Assembly (NCBI GenBank): GCA_964634615.1
Contig: CAZWLQ010000008.1
Location: forward strand, 1 to 36,310
From: EsbW-18 sp964634615
GTDB taxonomy: Bacteria; Patescibacteriota; Minisyncoccia; Phycocordibacterales; EsbW-18
Reading direction: 5' to 3'
Length of the DNA stretch: 36,310 bases
In this document: positions 24,178 to 32,104 of the stretch, piece after piece
How positions within the stretch are numbered: position 1 is the first letter of the stretch
Layout of the letters: each line of letters starts with the position of its first letter
Notes under the pieces: generated by a model
What the model was told of the DNA's origin: nothing
Databases searched by the model: none
The model's input: only the letters and a program-made list of their open reading frames with translations
Program-made: the position numbers and the translations under genes

Positions 24178-25371
24178 TTACTTTTTTCGAGAACCATTTC
24201 TCATAACCAACAAGGTCGAGGTGAGGAGGAGCAGACCGGAAAGACTCCATGTGATAGGAATGCCTGCGCGCTCTGCAAGAAGTCCGCTTGCAAGAAGTCC
24301 AATCATTCCTCCACCGTGATGCGCGATTGATTCAAAGGACACAATCGTCGCTCGCTCCTTAGACGGGATGTTGTCGTGTAAGTAGACATCCTTGAGCGGC
24401 TTGAACATCCCCCGAGCAATCTCATGGAAGAGAAACGCGCTCACCGCAAGAGGAAATATTCCCACCATCACACTTCCTGCGATTCCGATGCCAACCATCG
24501 CCTGCACAAGCGCAAGTGCTCGTTTTTCGTCATGCACCATTCTCAACATAGGTCGTGCAAGTCCTGCTCCAACCATGAGGGACAGCGCCATGCCCATCCA
24601 GAGAAATCCGAACGAGCTGATACCACCCTTCAAGAATTGTGAGAAGTACGGTTGCCATTGCATGTTGGGCGCTTGGAGTGCGACGAACTGCACGATTCCG
24701 ATAATCAGAATAAATCTAATCGCTTTATTCTGCGCCCCGTAGCGAATGCTTGCCGATGTCACATTCTTCATCGACGCAAGTCCCGCTCTGAAAGAAAGTT
24801 TCTCTCGTACAAAGTATTCTTCTTTCATCCAGAGCGACGCGACGATGCCTGTTAAAAGCACAACTCCACCCGCAACGAGCCACGGCAAAGCAATCGAGAT
24901 GTCCGCGAGCAGTGCACCAGAGATTCCTCCGACAATTCCAACGCCCTGCATCACCTGCTGCTCTCTCGTAAAGAGCGTGGTGAAACTCCCTTCATAGCCA
25001 TGATGCTTGAGTGTGTCTACCACCCAGGCCTGGAACGCGCCGCTCGCAAATGTGGCGCCGATTGCACCGATAATTTCCGCGAGAGCAAAACCCCAAAACG
25101 AGCTCGATGCGAAGTACACCATCATACTCAATGCTGTGAGAAAACAGGATGTAACGAATGACGCCTTTCGCCCAAAGACATCTGCAAATGCCCCTGTGGG
25201 AATCTCGCATATGAAGAGCGTGGTGAAAAAGATGAAGTTGACCAAATTGACCTCGAAGAGGTTAAGACCCTTTGAGAGCAGGAAGGTCGCATACATCGCA
25301 GCGATGAAGCTGATGCCAAACTTCCACATTCCCACCAGAACGAGATACTGACGCATCGTCGACGTGATCAT
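24178..25371 (-). CDS. MFS exporter with attenuator-type leader
   Basis: 397-residue MFS transporter with about 12 hydrophobic segments. MFS motif A appears as GAFADVFGRKAS in the loop after the second segment. Overall pattern is that of drug-efflux or small-solute exporters of the MFS_1 group; substrate unknown. ATG 25371 is chosen because AAGGAG lies 9 bases upstream, one of the few real SD sequences here; ATG 25356 is a fallback. It is preceded by a leader of about 230 bases with a small reading frame, a terminator hairpin and an overlapping alternative hairpin, which suggests expression induced by a ribosome- or RNA-sensed signal. Confidence 0.88.
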   Translation of the reverse strand: MITSTMRQYLVLVGMWKFGISFIAAMYATFLLSKGLNLFEVNLVNFIFFTTLFICEIPTGAFADVFGRKASFVTSCFLTALSMMVYFASSSFWGFALAEIIGAIGATFASGAFQAWVVDTLKHHGYEGSFTTLFTREQQVMQGVGIVGGISGALLADISIALPWLVAGGVVLLTGIVASLWMKEEYFVREKLSFRAGLASMKNVTSASIRYGAQNKAIRFILIIGIVQFVALQAPNMQWQPYFSQFLKGGISSFGFLWMGMALSLMVGAGLARPMLRMVHDEKRALALVQAMVGIGIAGSVMVGIFPLAVSAFLFHEIARGMFKPLKDVYLHDNIPSKERATIVSFESIAHHGGGMIGLLASGLLAERAGIPITWSLSGLLLLTSTLLVMRNGSRKK

Positions 25372-25475
25372 GGTTGCATTCTCCTTGTTAGTTATGTGTA
25401 AAGAACATCTGAACGAAAAAACCGGCTTTCGTTCAGCCGGAATCTTTCTAAGGAGGAGTGATACGTTCGAGCGTA
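25372..25475 (-). promoter_or_regulatory. Attenuator leader of the MFS gene
   Basis: On the minus strand this stretch holds CTCCTCCTT (25450-25458), six bases of which are complementary to the SD AAGGAG of the MFS gene (25381-25386). A terminator hairpin (CCGGCT/AGCCGG) is mutually exclusive with a 9-bp hairpin CTGAACGAA/TTCGTTCAG (25409-25417 with 25428-25436). Together they form a plausible switch between ending and continuing transcription, or hiding and exposing the SD. Confidence 0.55.
25416..25440 (-). terminator. Terminator hairpin within MFS leader
   Basis: CCGGCT (25435-25440) pairs with AGCCGG (25422-25427) around the 7-base loop GAACGAA, followed by six T on the minus strand. It sits between promoter and start codon, so it would act as an attenuator. 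Confidence 0.65.
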
Positions 25476-25598
25476 TTACATATTAGAACTATTGCGGCTG
25501 AATATAAGCGCATTCTCTTTTGAGACGGCAAAAGGAATGAGACCCCAGTTTCGGTGGGTCATGAATGCGATATTCTCGATGCAATATTTCTTAGTCAT
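25476..25598 (-). CDS. Putative 40-residue leader peptide
   Basis: Small frame in the MFS leader, starting ATG ACT AAG at 25598, 9 bases after the TATAAA box, and ending in TAA just before the hairpin region. An internal in-frame ATG at 25562 would give 28 residues. The peptide is mixed, with Asn and Ser at the end and a GLIPFAV stretch in the middle; no known family was recognised. Its position is that expected of a regulatory leader peptide whose translation decides folding of the following RNA. It could instead be chance or a gene remnant. Confidence 0.42.
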   Translation of the reverse strand: MTKKYCIENIAFMTHRNWGLIPFAVSKENALIFSRNSSNM

Positions 25599-25607
25599 AC
25601 AATATTC

Positions 25608-25636
25608 TTTATACATTAATCAGCATGCACTGTCAA
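25608..25636 (-). promoter_or_regulatory. Consensus promoter of MFS leader transcript
   Basis: TTGACA (25631-25636), a 17-base spacer and TATAAA (25608-25613) on the minus strand: the best -35/-10 pair in the window. Start predicted near 25601, about 230 bases before the MFS ATG. Confidence 0.8.
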
Positions 25637-25670
25637 GATGCCACAAATCCTCTCAATTGGTGCTCTCCGC

Positions 25671-25676
25671 TATACT
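25671..25676 (+). promoter_or_regulatory. -10 box of leaderless transglutaminase-like gene
   Basis: TATACT ends exactly 6 bases before ATG 25683. It is divergent from, and about 35 bases away from, the MFS promoter. Confidence 0.6.
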
Positions 25677-25682
25677 GTTTAT

Positions 25683-26306
25683 ATGCGATGTTTTCCATTC
25701 TCGGACATTCCCGAGTTCGGCGTATTCAAAAAACTCACAACGCCTTCGAAGGTGCAAGATTTTGTGAATACACTTCCGATGAATTTTGAGAAACACGGTG
25801 AGACATGCCACTCACCTCTTCAGGTTCTCATGCAAAGAAGCGCACAGTGTCTTGAGGGCGCGCTGCTCGCGGCGGGCGCTCTTTGGTACCACGGCCGACC
25901 ACCCCTTCTCTTGGACCTTGAGACAGACGATTCCGATGAATCGCATGTGGTTGCACTGTTCAAAGAAAACGGATACTGGGGTGCAATCAGCAAAACCAAC
26001 CATGGTGTGCTCCGCTATCGCGACCCGATATACAAAACCATTCGTGAGTTAGCACTTTCCTACTTCAACGAATACTTTTTACATAACGGAAAAAAGACAC
26101 TCCGAACATTTTCAAAACGTCCATTCTCACTCCTCGACTTCGAAGACGAGTGGCTCATCGCCGATTATCCTGTATGGAATGTGCACGACGAATTGATTGA
26201 CGCACCGCATGAAAAAATAGCACCCGACGCGGTGATGCGAAACCTGCGACGCGCCGACATAATTGAAATTAAAGCAGGAAAATTAATCGAGCAACGCGAC
26301 CGCTAA
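25683..26306 (+). CDS. Transglutaminase-like cysteine protein
   Basis: 207-residue cytoplasmic protein (no signal peptide) with a transglutaminase-like pattern: a Cys before a hydrophobic helix (RSAQCLEGALLAAGAL) and a later His (DESHVVALF) in the order expected for a Cys-His-Asp triad. The following block WGAISKTNHGVLRYRDP is well formed and recalls conserved hypothetical proteins in Proteobacteria. The reaction is unknown; protease, amidase or transglutaminase activity are all possible. ATG 25683 is chosen over 25638 because TATACT lies 6 bases before it. Divergent from the MFS gene and convergent with the M23 gene. Confidence 0.72.
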   Translation: MRCFPFSDIPEFGVFKKLTTPSKVQDFVNTLPMNFEKHGETCHSPLQVLMQRSAQCLEGALLAAGALWYHGRPPLLLDLETDDSDESHVVALFKENGYWGAISKTNHGVLRYRDPIYKTIRELALSYFNEYFLHNGKKTLRTFSKRPFSLLDFEDEWLIADYPVWNVHDELIDAPHEKIAPDAVMRNLRRADIIEIKAGKLIEQRDR

Positions 26307-26315
26307 TGTAGTTTG

Positions 26316-27293
26316 TTATTCGTTCGCGAGAATATATGCGCGCGTTTTTGGCCCGAAGTAGCCCGATGCAGGAATAATGCCGTGGGCAACCTGGTACTCG
26401 ATAAGCGCACGCTGTGTCATGGGACCGAAGTAGCCGGTTGCTCCGGCTCCGGCAAGTGCGCGTGCGGCAACCCCCGTATCTTTTGCGATAAGGAACGATT
26501 GGAGCGTCGTGACGAGTGGCCCTTGTGAATCGAGTGTGAGATCGCCAGGTGCGGTTGCGCCGGATGGAGTAGTTGTAGGAATATCCTCAAGTTCATCCTC
26601 GATATCTTCGGGCAAATCGATACCTGCGTTCTTTGCCTGCCACAGCTCGCTTTGATAGTTTTTAGCAACAAATTCAATAAGATCATCTTCATCGTCGACA
26701 TCTCTGATCGCTTTCTCAAGAAAATCTATTTTGTCTTCAAGTGAGAGTTCCTTCGTGATGCGGGGATACGGATCGGTCGCTTCACGTCCATCACGGATCT
26801 CGAAGTGGAGGTGTGCCGGACCGCCTTTTGCGTTACCAGTATCTCCAACAAGACCGATCAAATCTCCCACGTCGAGCTCATCGCCAGATTTGACGGATGT
26901 TTCACTCAAGTGCATGTACACAAAACGCTCACCGCCGGGGTTCGCGGTCGAAACATATTTTCCTGATCCAGAGCCGTTGCCCGTACTCGTCACCACCGCT
27001 TTTGTTGGTGAGATGATTGGCGCACCTTCGGGTGCCATGATATCGAGACCTTCGTGCTGTCGGCTTCCGCCATCACGATCATCACCAAAATTCGGCCAGA
27101 TTACTCCGAGTGTAACGCCAAAAAGAATCGGAACCGGAATGTCATCAACGGGATCGTCGTCGAGTTTGTTGATTTTTGTGCGGTACGAGCTTCCGCCACG
27201 TCCACCATACTGTGCATCAACTGAAAGTGGCGCAAACGTACTGATAAGACAAAAAACGAGACAAAGAGCAGCCCCGGAGGGTATTATTTTCAT
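26316..27293 (-). CDS. M23 peptidase with peptidoglycan-binding domain
   Basis: 325-residue exported protein. Signal peptide (about 1-27), an M23/LytM zinc peptidase domain (about 55-180) with H80 and D84 in HEGLDI, H128 in YMHLS and HLHFE at 161-165, then a helical Asp/Glu-rich linker. A C-terminal peptidoglycan_binding_1-type domain (about 250-324) carries GYFGPMTQRALIEYQ and GYFGPKTRAYI. All metal ligands of an active M23 enzyme are present, so it should cut peptidoglycan cross-links. A TGCTAAACT box ends 6 bases before the ATG. Confidence 0.92.
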   Translation of the reverse strand: MKIIPSGAALCLVFCLISTFAPLSVDAQYGGRGGSSYRTKINKLDDDPVDDIPVPILFGVTLGVIWPNFGDDRDGGSRQHEGLDIMAPEGAPIISPTKAVVTSTGNGSGSGKYVSTANPGGERFVYMHLSETSVKSGDELDVGDLIGLVGDTGNAKGGPAHLHFEIRDGREATDPYPRITKELSLEDKIDFLEKAIRDVDDEDDLIEFVAKNYQSELWQAKNAGIDLPEDIEDELEDIPTTTPSGATAPGDLTLDSQGPLVTTLQSFLIAKDTGVAARALAGAGATGYFGPMTQRALIEYQVAHGIIPASGYFGPKTRAYILANE

Positions 27294-27299
27294 ACCTTC

Positions 27300-27305
27300 A
27301 GTTTA
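27300..27305 (-). promoter_or_regulatory. Extended -10 box of leaderless M23 gene
   Basis: TGCTAAACT on the minus strand; TAAACT ends exactly 6 bases before ATG 27293. Confidence 0.58.
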
Positions 27306-27322
27306 GCACGCAAGTATGACCC

Positions 27323-27778
27323 CTAGTGTTCTGCCAAACCTTTCAACACCTCAAGCGCTTTTGGCCAGGCGTCAGAAAACATATCTGCAAACTCCTCATT
27401 CGAATCCATCTCGACACGAAGTTCGGTTCCTCCGTCCTTGTCAATAAACGTATAGTTTTCAAACGCAGGCACCCATGCCTTCACAGCATCGCTGGTCGTA
27501 TCAGCGACACCATTCTGTATGAGTCCGATGTGTTCAATGGAGAGAAATTCATGCAAACGATTTTCTTTAATACGCGAAAGCATGCCACCGACTTCGGACC
27601 CATCCTGTGACGGACCAAGGAAACGTATCTCCGCGCCCTCGTCCCAGCTTCCCTCATAGTATGAACCACCAGGATTAAACGGTGCGGTCCATTGTCGGTA
27701 CGTTGCATCATCAAGCATGGTGTTCCAAACCTTCTCTCGCGGGGCGTTGATGAGAATAGAAAAATGTAGTTTTTTCAT
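27323..27778 (-). CDS. SRPBCC/AHSA1-like domain protein
   Basis: 151-residue cytoplasmic protein of the START/SRPBCC fold. The AHSA1-type opening is clear (FSILINAPREKVWNTMLDDATYRQWTAPF), followed by the expected strands and a C-terminal helix (FADMFSDAWPKALEVLKGLAEH). Such proteins bind hydrophobic ligands or, in Aha1-like forms, proteins; the ligand is unknown. A weak TAATAT lies 10 bases before the ATG. It sits between the M23 and phosphatase genes with gaps of about 25-30 bases. Confidence 0.88.
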   Translation of the reverse strand: MKKLHFSILINAPREKVWNTMLDDATYRQWTAPFNPGGSYYEGSWDEGAEIRFLGPSQDGSEVGGMLSRIKENRLHEFLSIEHIGLIQNGVADTTSDAVKAWVPAFENYTFIDKDGGTELRVEMDSNEEFADMFSDAWPKALEVLKGLAEH

Positions 27779-27803
27779 AGAGATATGAATATTACAGAGA
27801 ACC

Positions 27804-28610
27804 TTACGAATACAGTTGCGTGTTGTATTCTTTCATAATAAACCGACCGTCCGACCCTTGTGCTGGGTCACCTTGATATATCGTCATCCCACAATTGATT
27901 GGCGTCTCTGTTCGATCGACACGAATAAACTCATCTTTATCCCACCGCTCAAGGTTTGCACGTAATGATAGGAGTGTCAGGTGATGTGATACCACAAGGA
28001 CATTCTGTTCAGCGTGTTCACGGATTAATGTCGTGATAAAGCTACGAGCGCGCTCTCGCACATCCGATTTATTTTCGCCGTTCAAAAAACGATACTCGTA
28101 ATCGCCGTTCCGTTTGAACAACACGGCTTGCGCAGGATTGTAGACGAGATAAATTCTCCAATCGTTATAGATAGTGGACAAGCCATGCTCCTGTTCACGA
28201 ATGCGCTCTTCAAAAACCACCCTACACTGCGCGAGCGCTGGACATCCACGCACAAGCCCGGCAAACGTCTGACGTGTTCTGAGATAGGGTGACACATACA
28301 CAATGTCGGGAAGAGTGATGTGCTCAAGGAGATGTGTGCCGGTTTCTTCTGCTTGTCGTTCTCCTGCCTCGGTCAGCGGAGTACTATAGTCCCCCTTTGA
28401 AAATGTATCAATGAGCTCCTTGCGTGCCAGTTCAGCAAGTTGTTTGAGCTCAGTACTTACCCACGTTTCATCATGTAGTGCTTCGTATTCTTTCCAAAAT
28501 TGCGTCTCAAACTTTGCAAATGCTGACCCATCGTCTTTTTTAATTTTCTTTAAGACGTTATACGCGGATTCCCCATGCCGTATGAATGTCATCGATTGTG
28601 GCCACTTCAT
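27804..28610 (-). CDS. Histidine phosphatase family protein
   Basis: 268-residue protein of the phosphoglycerate-mutase-like superfamily. The catalytic RHG motif is FIRHGES (R11, H12, G13), the supporting acidic residues lie in EERIREQEHG and the second catalytic His in VVSHHLTLLS. The segment TPLTEAGERQAEETGTHL is typical of the family. It is a phosphatase or mutase of unknown substrate, with no signal peptide. An insertion of about 50 residues after the RHG helix (FETQFWKEYEALHDETWVS region) is longer than in PhoE-like enzymes. Confidence 0.9.
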   Translation of the reverse strand: MKWPQSMTFIRHGESAYNVLKKIKKDDGSAFAKFETQFWKEYEALHDETWVSTELKQLAELARKELIDTFSKGDYSTPLTEAGERQAEETGTHLLEHITLPDIVYVSPYLRTRQTFAGLVRGCPALAQCRVVFEERIREQEHGLSTIYNDWRIYLVYNPAQAVLFKRNGDYEYRFLNGENKSDVRERARSFITTLIREHAEQNVLVVSHHLTLLSLRANLERWDKDEFIRVDRTETPINCGMTIYQGDPAQGSDGRFIMKEYNTQLYS

Positions 28611-28650
28611 ATACCCTTGATTCGATAGTTTTCAGTAAACTGTTGAGTTA

Positions 28651-29364
28651 TTACTTTATCTTGATTGGCTTTGATTCCACTTGTGCACACACATTCAAGC
28701 ACGTTCCATCGTTTGTCGTCTGAATGATTTCAACGGTATATGTCCCCTTTTTAATATCTTCGGGCACGTCAAACACAAAGCTCTGCTTACCGTCCTTGTC
28801 CGCTTTTTCTTCACCAAGCAAGGTGAGTATCGCGGAACCCTTAGCGGGATAGAGGAGGTTTACTGTGTATAATTCTCCTTCTTTTGCACCGGAGAAAGAA
28901 ACTTTCATTTCGCTTCCTCGCTTAAATTGTTTGCCTCCCTTAGGGGCAGCGATCTTCAACGTCGGTGTATCGCCATAAATCTCGACATCAAAGGTATCGC
29001 ACGACCTATCGATTTTCTTCGTTTTTGCAGGACAAACAGCGATTGTGTGTCTGCCATTCTTTATATCCAGATCCCACTCCGTATAAGCATCTCCTGTCGC
29101 CCACCAAAAGTCGCCGGTGTTCGGATACTCTTTCGCAAATTGATATTTCTTATTCTTGACGATGAGATACACATCAACCTTTGGAGTGTCTTTGAGTGAC
29201 AGCCATGTCCACGCTAGTTCAGTATTCCTTTTTGAACTCACCTCAGCAGGAGAGGTGATCATAATGTTCGGCGTGCCAGTGTCATAGATTACTTTTGCAT
29301 GCGATATGTGAGCATTCGACAAAAGTATGAAAGCGATTATGAACGACAGGAGTATTGATTTCAT
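28651..29364 (-). CDS. Secreted Ig-like-domain protein
   Basis: 237 residues with a signal peptide (about 1-23) and two beta-sandwich repeats. Each begins with a phrase of the form I-I-SP/I-APKGG and then K-G-E or R-T-ELAWTW, in the manner of Ser/Thr-rich (Kre9/KNH-like) or Ig-like domains. Two Cys pairs (CPAKTKKIDRSC and CLNVC) may be disulfides. No enzymatic motif and no C-terminal anchor. Probably an exported structural or binding protein. It starts 17 bases after the stop of the VanY-type gene and may share its transcript. Confidence 0.75.
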   Translation of the reverse strand: MKSILLSFIIAFILLSNAHISHAKVIYDTGTPNIMITSPAEVSSKRNTELAWTWLSLKDTPKVDVYLIVKNKKYQFAKEYPNTGDFWWATGDAYTEWDLDIKNGRHTIAVCPAKTKKIDRSCDTFDVEIYGDTPTLKIAAPKGGKQFKRGSEMKVSFSGAKEGELYTVNLLYPAKGSAILTLLGEEKADKDGKQSFVFDVPEDIKKGTYTVEIIQTTNDGTCLNVCAQVESKPIKIK

Positions 29365-29381
29365 ATGTGCGATAATTAATC

Positions 29382-30260
29382 CTACCTATCGAAGAACTTG
29401 ATCAAGTATTTGTCGATGTCGCGCTGATCCATATCGTAAAAGCCGATTTTCTCTTTGCGCAAATCCTCCGCAAGGTCTTTGCCGACAAATCGCCAGTGCC
29501 ACGGCTCGAAGACGTAGTACGCGTTATTTTCCGGATATGAGAGAACAAACCCATATTTATAGGCGTTCGCGAGAAGCCATGTGTATGCGGGTGTATTGTT
29601 GAATCCATCAAGTGCGCCGAGTGATGCAACAGTTGTGAAGTCAACCGTCGTTCCCAGCTGGTGTTCGGAATATCCTTGGTCTGCCGAAAATGCGTTCGCG
29701 CTTCCAGCGCCATACGTCACCGAGTATTGGGATTTCAACGATGACTGCTCTGTAAATGAACGAAATCCGGATGTAACACGTAGATCAACTTTCGCTTTCT
29801 TTGCAGCATCAAGCATGTCTTCCAAAAATGGATTGACACGCTTGTGAATGTTCACGATACGATCTTCTGGATAACGATACTTACGCTCAATTTCTGAAAA
29901 TGCCACCGGAGCATAGTGTTCGTTCAAAAAGAATACCTTGGAATATTTTTGGAGAAGTTCGGGATCAATTTTTGCGAGTTTCTCAAGATCGTCAACCGTA
30001 TCTTCGATATCTTCGAGCTCCTCTTCGAGGTTGCGATTTTTCTGCTGTTCCGAATACAACGCTTCCGACAACACCCGAGCTTCTTCTTCTTTTTCGGAAA
30101 ACTTTGATTGCAGTTCGTCACCGCGAGCAAGGGCATCCGAGAGGTCGCCCTTCGCGCTCGTCAATTGAAACGCAAGGACACTCACTCCCACGACACCGAC
30201 AACCGCGATGATGTATGCGGCACTGACACTCCATGTTTCCTGTGGTGACATATCGTTCAT
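29382..30260 (-). CDS. VanY-type D-alanyl-D-alanine carboxypeptidase
   Basis: 292-residue membrane-anchored M15B peptidase that trims the terminal D-Ala from peptidoglycan stem peptides. One transmembrane helix (about 12-32), a coiled coil (about 38-98) and the catalytic domain with SGFRS (164-168), SEHQLGTTVDF (zinc ligands H200 and D207) and EPWHWRF (H255). All residues needed for activity are present. A TGTTACCAT box ends 6 bases before ATG 30260. Downstream of the two M14 genes, it completes a small cell-wall enzyme group. Confidence 0.92.
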   Translation of the reverse strand: MNDMSPQETWSVSAAYIIAVVGVVGVSVLAFQLTSAKGDLSDALARGDELQSKFSEKEEEARVLSEALYSEQQKNRNLEEELEDIEDTVDDLEKLAKIDPELLQKYSKVFFLNEHYAPVAFSEIERKYRYPEDRIVNIHKRVNPFLEDMLDAAKKAKVDLRVTSGFRSFTEQSSLKSQYSVTYGAGSANAFSADQGYSEHQLGTTVDFTTVASLGALDGFNNTPAYTWLLANAYKYGFVLSYPENNAYYVFEPWHWRFVGKDLAEDLRKEKIGFYDMDQRDIDKYLIKFFDR

Positions 30261-30266
30261 AGGTCT

Positions 30267-30272
30267 ATGGTA
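30267..30272 (-). promoter_or_regulatory. Extended -10 box of leaderless VanY-type gene
   Basis: TGTTACCAT on the minus strand; TACCAT ends exactly 6 bases before ATG 30260. Confidence 0.5.
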
Positions 30273-30278
30273 ACAGAA

Positions 30279-31139
30279 TTACTTCGCGTATGTGGTGAGG
30301 AGCGCTTTCGTACCCGCAAGATTTTTCTCCCACTCGATTGTTTCGTGCGTCGAGAGCTCCACGGTAATCGCAGGAATGCCAATTGATGCGAGCCACCCTT
30401 CTGCATCGCCGGTTATTTCGTAGCTGTCGAATGTATCCACCGCAGGATATCCTGCCGCAGACGAATAGGTGTTCATCAGCGTGCGCGTGCCGGGTAGAAT
30501 CCCCGCTTCACACTCCGACGCATACACCGCATTCGCTTGGCTGTGCCAGAAAATAACCGCTGAGGGCTTCTTCATCAGAACGACATCGCGTATTGCTTGC
30601 GCCTCCGGTTCTGAGAATGCTGTACTGCCCGCAGAGACGAGATTCCCCCGCCACATACTCGTGGATTTCCATTTGCAATCAAAGTTGCGGTTCAAGTCAA
30701 CATCGTTCGCGTTGAAACGTCCGAGAGAATCATCTCCCGCGGGAACATCCGCACGAGTAAACCGCCCTTCTTTGCCAATGATTTTGAAAACGCCATCGGG
30801 GTTTGCGGATGGCACAATCGTTACTGTGAGGTTTGCCGGAATCGAATCGGGGTTCGCTGCAAGATAGTCCATCATCTCATAGGCAAGCAGTACGCTGTTC
30901 CACTCGTATCCGCCGTGAATACCACCGACAAACAAGAGGTGTGTGTCGCCCGTGCCGTAGGACACCGCTTCAATCGCTCGGCCTTGAACTGACTTCCCGA
31001 TGACCGCACGAGAAACCGCAGGCGTTGTGGTCGCTTGGTCAACAGGAGCTTCCGCCTCCTTGCGCAAGAGAAAGAACGCGCCGAGGGCAATGGCGATAAT
31101 CAGAAGAACGCCAACAAGAATCTTTGCTCGAATAGACAT
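30279..31139 (-). CDS. M14-type zinc carboxypeptidase, likely active
   Basis: 286 residues: membrane anchor (about 5-25), a short Ala/Thr/Pro linker and an M14 carboxypeptidase domain. Visible features are GGIHGGYEW (H75 and E79, an HxxxE spacing rather than the usual HxxE), SANPDG, DLNRNFD (148-154), FWHSQ (H199, third zinc ligand) and AITVELST (E261, catalytic Glu). M14 enzymes near cell-wall genes often cut stem-peptide bonds, as MpaA does, so a peptidoglycan role is plausible. Its ATG shares one base with the stop of the upstream paralogue (TAATG), which indicates translational coupling. Confidence 0.88.
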   Translation of the reverse strand: MSIRAKILVGVLLIIAIALGAFFLLRKEAEAPVDQATTTPAVSRAVIGKSVQGRAIEAVSYGTGDTHLLFVGGIHGGYEWNSVLLAYEMMDYLAANPDSIPANLTVTIVPSANPDGVFKIIGKEGRFTRADVPAGDDSLGRFNANDVDLNRNFDCKWKSTSMWRGNLVSAGSTAFSEPEAQAIRDVVLMKKPSAVIFWHSQANAVYASECEAGILPGTRTLMNTYSSAAGYPAVDTFDSYEITGDAEGWLASIGIPAITVELSTHETIEWEKNLAGTKALLTTYAK

Positions 31140-32020
31140 TAGTCTGCGACCGCTTCAAGAAGCGCCTCGATACCCTTTCGGTTCTTTTCCCACTCGGTAT
31201 TCTTGTGATCGGTCAACAGAACGCTGATTGCTGGAATCTTCTCTTTTGCGAGCCAGTTCACCATGTCGCCGGTGATTTCGTAGAAATCAAATTCTTCAGA
31301 TGCCGGGTAGCCCGATGCCTTCGCATAGGTGTTTGTAAGCTTGAGTGTTTCAGGAAGAACGCCATCGTGACAGTTTGATGCGTAGACGCCGCCCGCTGCG
31401 CTGTAGTACACAACAACCGCTTCTGGATCATGTGCGTTGATGTAGTCACGCATTGCCTGGCTCTCTGCCTCAGAGAATGCTGATGTTCCGCCGGATACTT
31501 TCGTTTGGCGCCACATACCCGATGCTTGCCAGTCACAGTCGAAGTTACGGTTCAAGTCAACGTCGTTCGCGTTGAAACGTCCAGGGATTGTTTCGCTTTC
31601 AGCCGCTGGAACATCGCTTGCGACGAAGCGTCCTTCTTTGCCGATAACATTGTACAAACCGTCTGGGTTCAACACAGGAATCACTGATACTTTCACACCG
31701 TCAGGAATTGCATCAGGATTCTCGTCGAGATAATCCATAAGCTCGTATGCAAGGAGTGAGGTGTTCCATTCGTATCCGCCGTGAATACCACCAACAACGA
31801 GAACTTCTTTGTCGCCTTCGCCATAGTGCGCGATAGAAATCTTACGACCTTCTTCCGACATACCGATTGATGTCTCGTCTACGGTCACGACCGGTGTGGT
31901 CGTTGTTGCAGGTGTTGTGGTTGCCTGATCAACAGGAGCTTCCACTGTCTGCTTTGTAAAGTAATAGAGACCGACGCCAATAATGATGATAACAACGAGT
32001 GCAATGATGGTCTTTTTCAT
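31139..32020 (-). CDS. M14-like pseudoenzyme, paralogue of 30279-31139
   Basis: 293 residues with the same plan as its downstream neighbour: membrane anchor (about 4-21), Thr/Pro linker and M14 domain with GGIHGGYEW (H80, E84) and DLNRNFD intact. Two essential positions are changed: the third zinc ligand His is Tyr (VVYYSAAG, Y206) and the catalytic Glu is Leu (AISVLLT, L268). It is therefore unlikely to act as a carboxypeptidase and may bind substrate or pair with the active paralogue. The frame is intact, so it is not decaying. TGGTAAAAT ends 6 bases before the ATG. Confidence 0.85.
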   Translation of the reverse strand: MKKTIIALVVIIIIGVGLYYFTKQTVEAPVDQATTTPATTTTPVVTVDETSIGMSEEGRKISIAHYGEGDKEVLVVGGIHGGYEWNTSLLAYELMDYLDENPDAIPDGVKVSVIPVLNPDGLYNVIGKEGRFVASDVPAAESETIPGRFNANDVDLNRNFDCDWQASGMWRQTKVSGGTSAFSEAESQAMRDYINAHDPEAVVVYYSAAGGVYASNCHDGVLPETLKLTNTYAKASGYPASEEFDFYEITGDMVNWLAKEKIPAISVLLTDHKNTEWEKNRKGIEALLEAVAD

Positions 32021-32026
32021 GCCCCC

Positions 32027-32032
32027 ATTTTA
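32027..32032 (-). promoter_or_regulatory. Extended -10 box of the M14 pair
   Basis: TGGTAAAAT on the minus strand; TAAAAT ends exactly 6 bases before ATG 32020. Confidence 0.6.
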
Positions 32033-32066
32033 CCACACTCCAAATCTTGACGGTTCACCGTTTTGT

Positions 32067-32104
32067 ATCAAAAAAAAGACGCATGACTTCGTTTTTCGTC
32101 TTTT
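32067..32104 (-). terminator. Intrinsic terminator after the YdeI-like gene
   Basis: Stem AAAAGACG/CGTCTTTT (32097-32104 with 32074-32081), 15-base loop, followed on the minus strand by a T run. It overlaps the stop codon at 32103-32105. Confidence 0.6.
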
